This document shows, one piece after another, positions 31,670 through 37,322 of a stretch of 37,322 nucleotides of DNA. This DNA is from Acidimicrobiia bacterium (GTDB lineage: Bacteria; Actinomycetota; Acidimicrobiia; Spongiisociales; ZC4RG35), in NCBI GenBank assembly GCA_025922945.1, contig JAICGW010000012.1, positions 1 to 37,322 of the forward strand, given 5' to 3'. How positions within the stretch are numbered: the first letter of the stretch is position 1; each line of letters opens with the position of its first letter. Position numbers and translations under genes: made by a program. The notes beneath the pieces are model-generated. The model ran no database searches and was not told the origin of the DNA. It worked only from the letters and a program-made list of their open reading frames with translations.

Positions 31670-32434
31670 TCACTGAATCTGGAGCTCGTCGATGAATCCT
31701 CCGACGAAGTCAGCGATCGCTCCTCCGGTGTTGCGTAGCGCCCACCAAAGCGTGATGAACAGGAAGACCAGGACGAGAAGGGTCCCCACCATTCGCCGCC
31801 GGTAGAAGTCGCGCTCAGAGTCATCTTCGATGTACGACTTCGCCAAGAGGGGCCCCAGTCGGGGATCGAGTCTGACGGGAGCTGGCGCCGGCTGACTGGC
31901 GACCAACTCCCGAGACGAACGCACCTTGGGGGCTGGCTTAGGTCGAGACTCAAGTTCGGGTCGATCTTTGAGCCGCTGCTGGAAGTCAGAAATCAGCGCG
32001 TTAGCTCTCGTCACGACCGCCTTGGCCCGAGGTTCAAGCCATGCCTTGATGTCGAAAGCAGGTTTCTCGACCTCAATCCAGGGCTCGCTGGGTGGCGGGA
32101 CGGTGGCGACGGCTCCCTCCCATTCAAGATGGCGCGGCGACTCTGCAGCCACCGGCACGTCAACCGTCCTGAGACTGGCGAGCTCAGACTCAAGACTTGC
32201 TCGGGCCCCGAGAGTGGCGGGTTCGAAGCCAGCCTTCCGAAGAAGATTGGTCTCATCGAGCCCGAGTACGGCGGCGAGGGCGGCCACCGAATCCGAGTCC
32301 GACGGCTGGGTACGCCCCTGCTCCCAAGCTCGAACGGTCGAGGGAGATCGCCCAATCAGTTGGGCTACTCGTGACTGACTGAGGCCGGCGGTTTCTCGCC
32401 CGCGACGAATCGAATCGCCAAAGGACACGGACAT
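31670..32434 (-). CDS. Membrane-tethered XRE-type helix-turn-helix protein
   Basis: A 254-residue protein. Residues 5-60 are a Cro/C1-type helix-turn-helix (RETAGLSQSRVAQLIGRSPS and TVRAWEQGR). Then comes a long Pro/Glu-rich cytoplasmic linker (about 75-205) with a conserved-looking helix around AWLEPRAKAVVTRANALISD. A single membrane helix is near 215-234 (MVGTLLVLVFLFITLWWAL), leaving only about 20 residues beyond it. The layout recalls RodZ, but the outer domain is missing, so a membrane-anchored regulator or scaffold is possible. TAACCT lies nine bases before the ATG, a candidate -10 box. It sits 81 bp upstream of the sigma-factor gene on the same strand orientation, but is transcribed toward that gene's upstream side, not its operon. 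Confidence 0.75.
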   Translation of the reverse strand: MSVSFGDSIRRGRETAGLSQSRVAQLIGRSPSTVRAWEQGRTQPSDSDSVAALAAVLGLDETNLLRKAGFEPATLGARASLESELASLRTVDVPVAAESPRHLEWEGAVATVPPPSEPWIEVEKPAFDIKAWLEPRAKAVVTRANALISDFQQRLKDRPELESRPKPAPKVRSSRELVASQPAPAPVRLDPRLGPLLAKSYIEDDSERDFYRRRMVGTLLVLVFLFITLWWALRNTGGAIADFVGGFIDELQIQ

Positions 32435-32478
32435 ATGGGAAAAAGGTTACCCGCGGGCTTCTAGATCCAAACGACCAG

Positions 32479-34776
32479 TCAGGCGGGACGAGCCCGGTCC
32501 GCCTTTCGCTGGGCGTCGGCGACGGCGATGGCAGTGAGGTTGACGACATCAGAGACTTCGGCATCACGTTGCAGAACGTGCACCGCCTTGGAGAGCCCCG
32601 AGAGGATGGGTCCAATCACTTCGGCGTCTCCGAGCCGGTTGAGGAGCTTGTAGGAGGCGTTGGCCGCGGTCAGGTTGGGAAAAACCAGCACATTGGCCGC
32701 CCGGTCAAGCATCCCGTTCGGGCGACGGTTGCGAATGAGATCGGAAACCACCGCGGTGTCCGCTTGCATCTCACCTTCCGCGGGAATTCCGGGCCGCTCC
32801 TGCCGGAACAAGTCGACCGCCTTACGAACCCTTTCCGGTTCGGACCCGGCCGCACTGCCGAAATCGGAATAGGAGATGAAGGCGACCCGCGGCTGGCGGT
32901 TGAATTGCTCCTGGGCGGCGTCCACCGCCGCCACCGCGATCTCGACCAGTTCTTCCGAGCTGGGCTCTATGTTTACGGCGCAGTCGGTGAAGAAGTAAGG
33001 AACCCCCTTCAGCAGCACCACGTAGACCGAACTGACGATCGTCCGACCGGGCTCCATCGGGAGGACCTGCAATGCGGGACGAATCGTTTCTGGGTAGAAG
33101 GTGCTGAGGCCGCCTAGAACTGCATCGGCACTTCCATCACGCAGCATCAGGGCGGCGAACATGTTGTGACCAGTGACCGCGATGCGAGCCGCTTGCTCGG
33201 TCATCCCCCGATGGCGACGCAACTCGGTCAATGTCGCCGCATATCGCTCGAGCGTTGACGGCTGAGCCTTCGGATCTATGAGTTCGATGCCCTCGAGGTT
33301 CATCCCGAGTTCGGACGCCACGGTTTCGATTCCTTGCTGCTCGCCGAGGAGCACGGGTGACCCGATTCCCTCGTCCAGCACTCGCCGGGCCGCCCGCATG
33401 ATGCGGGGGTCGTCGCCGTGGGGATAGACGACGCGCATTGGCCTCGTCCGCGCGGCGGCGGTCACCGAACTCAGCAAGCCGTACGAAGCCTGGAAACGAC
33501 TACGCAACTCCTCGGAATATGCATCGATATCGACCAGTGGCAGACGCGCCAGTCCCTCATCGCTGGCCGCCTTCGCCACGGCCGGGGCCACAGTCCAAAG
33601 CACTCTCGGGTCGAAGGGCTTCGGAATCAAATAGTCCCGCCCGAATCCAAGCCGGACCACCTGATAGGCCTTGAGCACGGGATCGGGCACCTCTTGCCGC
33701 GCGAGATCGGCAAGGGCCTGCGCGGCCGCCACCTTCATGCCTTCGCTGACCCCGCGCGCCCGCACATCGAGGGCCCCCCGGAAAATGAACGGAAAGCCGA
33801 GAACGTTGTTGACCTGATTGGGAAAGTCGCTCCGCCCGGTGGCGACAATGGCGTCAGGTCGGGCTTTGCGAGCAGCGTCGTATGTGATCTCCGGATCGGG
33901 ATTGGCCAGGGCAAAGATCAACGGGTTGGGGGCCATCGATCTCACCATTTCCTCGGTCACCGCGTCAGCAACGGACACACCGACAAATGCATCCGCGTCG
34001 CGGAGCGCATCAGCCAGCGACCTCGCCTTCGTCTCGCAGGCGAATTCCAACTTGATCGGGGTGAGGTCGTCTCGCTCGGTGTGAACCACTCCCCGGCTGT
34101 CGACCATCATCGTGTTGTGGGAGCGGACTCCAAGGTGTTGGAAGAAGCGAGCCGTGGCGATTCCCGCCGCCCCCGCGCCGCTGAACACCACCTTCATCTC
34201 CTCGACCGGTTTCTCCACGATCTCGGCGGCGTTGAGAAACGCCGCCCCGGCGATGATGGCGGTTCCGTGTTGGTCGTCATGAAAGACCGGGATGCTCAAT
34301 CGCTTCTTCAACTCCGACTCGATGTAGAAGCAGTCGGGAGCCCTGATGTCCTCGAGGTTGATGCCCCCCACCGTCGGTTCCAGCAGTTCGCAGAAACGGA
34401 TGACGTCTTCGGGGTCGACAGCATCGATCTCGAGATCGAACACGTCGATGTCGGCAAATCGCTTGAAGAGAACGGCCTTCCCCTCCATGACCGGCTTGCC
34501 GGCGAGGGGACCGATGTTGCCGAGACCCAACACCGCGGTTCCATTGGTCACCACCGCCACCAGATTTCCCCGGTTGGTGAAACGAAACGCTTCCTCGGCA
34601 TCGTGGGCTATTGCCCGGCACGGTTCGGCAACGCCGGGGGTGTAGGCGAGGGAGAGGTCGCTTTGGGTCGCCGTCGGCTTCGTGGACCGGATCGCCACCT
34701 TGCCTGGACGAGGAAATTCGTGGTAGTGGAGTGCTTCGCTGAACGGGGTACGTCCGTCAACTGGAGGCGCCGACAT
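32479..34776 (-). CDS. maeB: NADP-dependent malic enzyme, MaeB type
   Basis: A 765-residue enzyme oxidatively decarboxylating malate to pyruvate with NADP in the cytoplasm. The N-terminal malic domain (about 1-430) shows [35 protein letters not shown], the [19 protein letters not shown] segment, and the nucleotide-binding loop [15 protein letters not shown]. The C-terminal third (about 440-765) is a phosphotransacetylase-like domain ([35 protein letters not shown]). In MaeB it is regulatory, binding acetyl-CoA, rather than catalytic. Length is typical. The ATG at 34776 is followed upstream by a GAACCCT/AGGGTTC hairpin at 34783-34802 in its 5' leader region. Confidence 0.95.
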   Translation of the reverse strand: MSAPPVDGRTPFSEALHYHEFPRPGKVAIRSTKPTATQSDLSLAYTPGVAEPCRAIAHDAEEAFRFTNRGNLVAVVTNGTAVLGLGNIGPLAGKPVMEGKAVLFKRFADIDVFDLEIDAVDPEDVIRFCELLEPTVGGINLEDIRAPDCFYIESELKKRLSIPVFHDDQHGTAIIAGAAFLNAAEIVEKPVEEMKVVFSGAGAAGIATARFFQHLGVRSHNTMMVDSRGVVHTERDDLTPIKLEFACETKARSLADALRDADAFVGVSVADAVTEEMVRSMAPNPLIFALANPDPEITYDAARKARPDAIVATGRSDFPNQVNNVLGFPFIFRGALDVRARGVSEGMKVAAAQALADLARQEVPDPVLKAYQVVRLGFGRDYLIPKPFDPRVLWTVAPAVAKAASDEGLARLPLVDIDAYSEELRSRFQASYGLLSSVTAAARTRPMRVVYPHGDDPRIMRAARRVLDEGIGSPVLLGEQQGIETVASELGMNLEGIELIDPKAQPSTLERYAATLTELRRHRGMTEQAARIAVTGHNMFAALMLRDGSADAVLGGLSTFYPETIRPALQVLPMEPGRTIVSSVYVVLLKGVPYFFTDCAVNIEPSSEELVEIAVAAVDAAQEQFNRQPRVAFISYSDFGSAAGSEPERVRKAVDLFRQERPGIPAEGEMQADTAVVSDLIRNRRPNGMLDRAANVLVFPNLTAANASYKLLNRLGDAEVIGPILSGLSKAVHVLQRDAEVSDVVNLTAIAVADAQRKADRARPA

Positions 34777-34782
34777 GAGGTC

Positions 34783-34802
34783 GAACCCTAATCGCAGGGT
34801 TC
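34783..34802. repeat. Hairpin GAACCCT/AGGGTTC upstream of maeB
   Basis: Arms GAACCCT (34783-34789) and AGGGTTC (34796-34802) flank a 6-nt loop, 7 bp upstream of the maeB start codon. It shares its core with the palindromes at 536-554 and 12670-12684. Its position could affect maeB translation or be an operator. Confidence 0.55.
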
Positions 34803-34867
34803 CGAGCGTCCCCGGGAGGCCGCCCGCGCATTTGGGCTAAGGCGGCAACCTGGCAGAATTCGAGCCA

Positions 34868-35167
34868 GTGAGCGATCGAAACGGCGACCGGGACGGATAT
34901 CGGGTGATGGCGGGCTGGCGGGTAGGCCATGCCCCGGAGGAGGCAACCACGCGTTCCGGTTTGTTGGTGCCAGCTGGAACCAAGGAAGGAAACGACGCCC
35001 TGGCGCTGGTCGATGTCCACACCGGGCAGCGATTTTGGGCCGTACCGGCGGGAGCCTGGCGGTTCATCTGGCCATCGACCGGACGGCCGGTGGTAGCGGT
35101 GCGAGAGTCCCAGATCATCGCCGAGGAGCAGTTATCGCACGTTGCCGGCGACGGCCAATATTTGTAA
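34868..35167 (+). CDS. Small protein with weak Cpn10/GroES resemblance
   Basis: A 99-residue ORF starting GTG at 34868. Segments DGYRVMAGWRVGHAPEEATT and SGLLVPAGTKEGNDAL recall the N-terminal strand and mobile loop of GroES. The end VVAVRESQIIAEEQ recalls the GroES finish ESDILA. The glycine/aspartate core of the barrel (VGDRVLF) is missing, so chaperonin function is doubtful. No groEL is adjacent. It could instead be an unrelated small beta-barrel. There is no Shine-Dalgarno sequence; the start follows CAGAAT by 8 nt, consistent with leaderless expression. It is divergent from maeB and upstream of hflX. Confidence 0.45.
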   Translation: MSDRNGDRDGYRVMAGWRVGHAPEEATTRSGLLVPAGTKEGNDALALVDVHTGQRFWAVPAGAWRFIWPSTGRPVVAVRESQIIAEEQLSHVAGDGQYL

Positions 35168-35178
35168 GGCTGCAGATC

Positions 35179-35235
35179 GGATGTCAGATCTGAAAGCCGG
35201 GCGAGCCGGCGATCTGAAGTCCTTTGTCTGACTCA
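35179..35235. repeat. Degenerate heptamer motif and hairpin between the Cpn10-like gene and hflX
   Basis: GGATGTCAGATC (35179-35190) and TTGTCTGACTC (starting 35224) use the same words as the hisC heptamer array. Between them GCCGG-GCGAG-CCGGC (35196-35210) forms a stem flanked by CAGATC and GATCTG. It may be a decayed copy of the same palindromic element. Confidence 0.4.
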
Positions 35236-35281
35236 AAATTCGCCTGCGGTATTGCCGTAGCCCTCCTAGGTTTGGAATCGA

Positions 35282-36598
35282 ATGACAACTGACTCGTCCC
35301 GCGGAAGACAGCGCCGGCGACTCACTGCCACCGTCACCGATCTCGAAAGGCCCCGCCAGAAAGTATTCCTGGTCGGCGTGCTCTCGCGCGGGACTTCGGC
35401 GGTGGAGGCGGAGCGCTCGCTCGACGAGTTGGCTTTGCTCATCGACACTGCCGGTGGCGATCCCGTCGATTCGGAATTGGTCCGCCGAGATGTGATCGAT
35501 CCCGCCCTCTTCATCGGTTCGGGTAAGGCGTCGGAGCTGGCCGACCTCACCCGGGCTACCGACATCGACACCGTCGTCTTCGACAGCCCTCTGAGTCCGG
35601 CCCAGCAACGCAACCTGCAGAAGCTGTTCGAATGCGACGTCGTCGATCGCGAGGCCGTGATCCTCGACATCTTCGCCCAGCACGCCACCAGTCGGATCGG
35701 CGCCATTCAGGTCGAGTTGGCGCTGTTGCGATACAACCTGCCGCGGCTGCGAGGCAAAGGCACGTCTCTTTCTCAGCAAGCCGGTGGTATCGGGGCTCGC
35801 CGCGGACCGGGAGAAACGAAGCTCGAGACGGACCGCCGTCGAATCGAGCGGCGCATCACTCGGCTGGAACGCGATTTGAAGGACTTCGATCGCACCCGCG
35901 AGACGCAAACGAAGGCCCGGCGGCGATCGCAGATTCCGGTGGTATCGCTGGTTGGATACACCAACGCCGGAAAATCGACCCTGCTCAACACCCTGACCGG
36001 AGCCGGTGTGTTGACAGAGGATCGCTTGTTCTCGACTCTCGACTCGACCGTGCGCAAATATGAGTTGCCCAGCGGTCGATCCATCCTCCTCTCCGACACG
36101 GTCGGCTTCGTCCGGCGGCTCCCTCATCACCTGATCGAAGCCTTCCGATCCACTCTCGATCAGGTGAAAGAGGCCGACTTGCTCCTTCATCTCGTCGACG
36201 CCTCTGATCCGGATCCCGAGCGCCAGATCGAGGCGGTGCGCACAGTTCTCTCGGAGATCGATGCCGGGCACCTGCCGGAGATCATCGTCATCAACAAAGC
36301 CGATCAGGCCGAGCCGGCGACCGTCAAGCGTCTTGCCAACTTGCACCCGAACGCGGTCATCATCTCCGCCCTTACGGGCGAAGGAATCCATAGCTTGGCC
36401 GACGTCATCGGAACCGTGCTCGATGCCGACCGCACCGTCGTCCGCCTCGAGGTCCCCTATGCCCGAGGCGACATCGTCGCCGCGGCTCACGCGGAAGGCG
36501 AGGTGGTCGCAGAGAAGCACGACGACTCGGGCACCATCATCGACGTCCGGCTCCCCCGTAGCCGCATTAAGGCCTTCGCCGAATTCCAAGTGTCCTGA
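35282..36598 (+). CDS. hflX: GTPase HflX
   Basis: A 438-residue ribosome-associated GTPase that splits stalled 70S ribosomes and counters heat or antibiotic stress. The N-terminal HflX domain (about 25-200) contains FIGSGKASELADL, FDSPLSPAQQRNLQ, and the glycine-rich GETKLETDRRRIERRI. The G domain starts near 215 with G1 GYTNAGKSTLLNTL, G3 DTVGFVRRLPHHL and G4 NKAD, and G5 follows around ISALTGEGI. The C-terminal domain is short and complete. The ATG at 35282 lies 9 nt after TAGGTT. It appears monocistronic, ending 48 bp before the next promoter-like sequence. Confidence 0.95.
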   Translation: MTTDSSRGRQRRRLTATVTDLERPRQKVFLVGVLSRGTSAVEAERSLDELALLIDTAGGDPVDSELVRRDVIDPALFIGSGKASELADLTRATDIDTVVFDSPLSPAQQRNLQKLFECDVVDREAVILDIFAQHATSRIGAIQVELALLRYNLPRLRGKGTSLSQQAGGIGARRGPGETKLETDRRRIERRITRLERDLKDFDRTRETQTKARRRSQIPVVSLVGYTNAGKSTLLNTLTGAGVLTEDRLFSTLDSTVRKYELPSGRSILLSDTVGFVRRLPHHLIEAFRSTLDQVKEADLLLHLVDASDPDPERQIEAVRTVLSEIDAGHLPEIIVINKADQAEPATVKRLANLHPNAVIISALTGEGIHSLADVIGTVLDADRTVVRLEVPYARGDIVAAAHAEGEVVAEKHDDSGTIIDVRLPRSRIKAFAEFQVS

Positions 36599-36683
36599 CG
36601 CGACTTATCGCCTATTGCCCGATTGTCGACCTCAGCTAGGTTGAAGATGGTTCGCAACCAGGGGTGGGCAAATCAAACGCTGG

Positions 36684-37322
36684 GTGGGGGCGCTTTGCCT
36701 CTTTGTATCTCTGTTGGTGCTCTTATTGGCGGCGCCGGTTCTCGCCGCAGATCCTGTGCCCGACGGATTCACCACTGAGGACATCACCGACGCGTTGGTG
36801 CAGCCGGTGGCCTTTGGCTTCACGCCCGGCGGACGACTCTACGTGGCCGAAAAACGCGGCACCGTCCAGGTCTTCGATTCCATCAACGATCCCACGGCGA
36901 CTCAGGTGGTCAACGTATCCAACAACGTCCACGACTTCTGGGACCGGGGTCTATTGGGCTTTGCGGTTGATCCCGAGTTCGGCTCGGGAAGCGACTACAT
37001 CTATCTCCTCTACACCTACGACCCGGGCAACTCGTTCGGCGATGACTGCGCCAACCCGACCCCGCCTCCGGGAGGGCCGGGCATCGGATGCGTAGTCAAC
37101 GGTCAGCTCAGCCGCTTTCCCATCGACGCCGGAGGCTCGGCTGGAACGGAGCAGGTGCTTCTCACGGGCAACTGGTGTGCTCAATTCCCCAGCCACACGA
37201 TCGGTGATCTCGCCTTCACAGAAGATGGTGACCTGCTGGTCACCGCCGGCGATGGGGCCAGCTTCGGCTGGGCGGATCACGGGCAGCGGGGAAACCCCTG
37301 TCGCGACCCGATGGGCGATCCC
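36684..37322 (+). CDS. Secreted glucose/sorbosone dehydrogenase-like protein, N-terminal part (runs off the right edge)
   Basis: 213 residues are visible. After a hydrophobic signal segment (ALCLFVSLLVLLLAAPVLA, probable cleavage after ALA) comes a GSDH/PQQ-type beta-propeller: VAFGFTPGGRLYVAEKRGTV, DRGLLGFAVDPEFGSG, YIYLLYTYD, and SHTIGDLAFTEDGDLLVTAG. The family oxidises sugars at the cell surface, often with PQQ, though many members are uncharacterised. The first good in-frame start is GTG 36684, which leaves the signal peptide without its usual positive N-region (IKRW lies just upstream). A better promoter-start pair (TAGGTT 36637, ATG 36647) is out of frame by one base in the G-run at 36661-36664, hinting at a frameshift. 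Confidence 0.75.
   Translation, partial: MGALCLFVSLLVLLLAAPVLAADPVPDGFTTEDITDALVQPVAFGFTPGGRLYVAEKRGTVQVFDSINDPTATQVVNVSNNVHDFWDRGLLGFAVDPEFGSGSDYIYLLYTYDPGNSFGDDCANPTPPPGGPGIGCVVNGQLSRFPIDAGGSAGTEQVLLTGNWCAQFPSHTIGDLAFTEDGDLLVTAGDGASFGWADHGQRGNPCRDPMGDP

Noticed and set aside
33418-34791. 457-codon frame antisense to maeB
   Set aside because: Opposite strand carries all malic-enzyme motifs; no domain or ribosome site in this frame.
35132-36589. 485-codon frame antisense to hflX
   Set aside because: HflX G motifs are on the plus strand; the long frame is a GC-bias artefact.

Overview
The window is a high-GC chromosomal segment of an actinobacterium, most likely an uncultured member of the Acidimicrobiia (inference). 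The strongest clue is the Kgd-type fusion of a 2-oxoglutarate dehydrogenase E1 to an E2 catalytic core (7103-10780). Supporting clues are a MutT1-like Nudix/histidine-phosphatase fusion, a MaeB malic enzyme, an ECF sigma/RskA-type anti-sigma pair, and several genes whose -10 box lies exactly 6 nt before the start codon, as in leaderless actinobacterial transcription. I see no insertion sequence, prophage, CRISPR array, rRNA or credible tRNA. Gene density is high and convergent or operonic genes often overlap.

Layout. 1-3514: the N-terminal part of histidine ammonia-lyase (running off the left edge), divergent from a PaaG-like crotonase, then a leftward operon hisC-like / DUF3237 / DUF4126. 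3569-7102: a fused alpha-beta E1 of a 2-oxoacid dehydrogenase, a small zinc-ribbon-like protein and the MutT1-like fusion, followed by a repeat-bearing gap. 7103-12626: kgd (leftward), a standalone LigD-type polymerase domain (rightward) and a nucleoside hydrolase (leftward). 12689-16292: a heterodimeric ABC exporter whose two subunits show complementary degenerate motifs. 16404-19376: a divergent metal-uptake locus (Fur/Zur regulator and znuC-like ATPase against znuA-like and znuB-like genes) with a near-consensus Fur box touching the znuA start codon. 19402-24924: a HerA/DUF87-type ATPase, a small gene antisense to its end, a WYL regulator with a perfect palindrome in its promoter, an MFS exporter and a two-CBS-domain protein.

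24943-30041: a cluster of hairpins including a strong terminator, a SigA/SigB-like sigma factor, a DUF255 thioredoxin-domain protein, a CtaA/COX15 protein and a cystathionine beta-synthase-type PLP enzyme. 30042-30419 has no protein gene of normal size. It holds a dense set of perfect hairpins, a 12-nt anti-16S Shine-Dalgarno sequence, a 13-codon leader ORF that stops inside a 10-bp stem, a possible pseudoknot and a terminator. I consider it the best candidate here for an undescribed structured RNA. 30420-37322: anti-sigma and ECF sigma genes, a membrane-tethered XRE protein, maeB, a small Cpn10-like protein, hflX, and the start of a sugar-dehydrogenase-like secreted protein that may carry a frameshift.

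Functionally the block is mostly housekeeping: carbon metabolism around 2-oxoacids and malate, metal homeostasis, redox and heme maturation, DNA/nucleotide repair and export. The unusual content is mainly non-coding: palindromes, heptamer repeats, hairpin clusters and the putative RNA at about 30160-30420.
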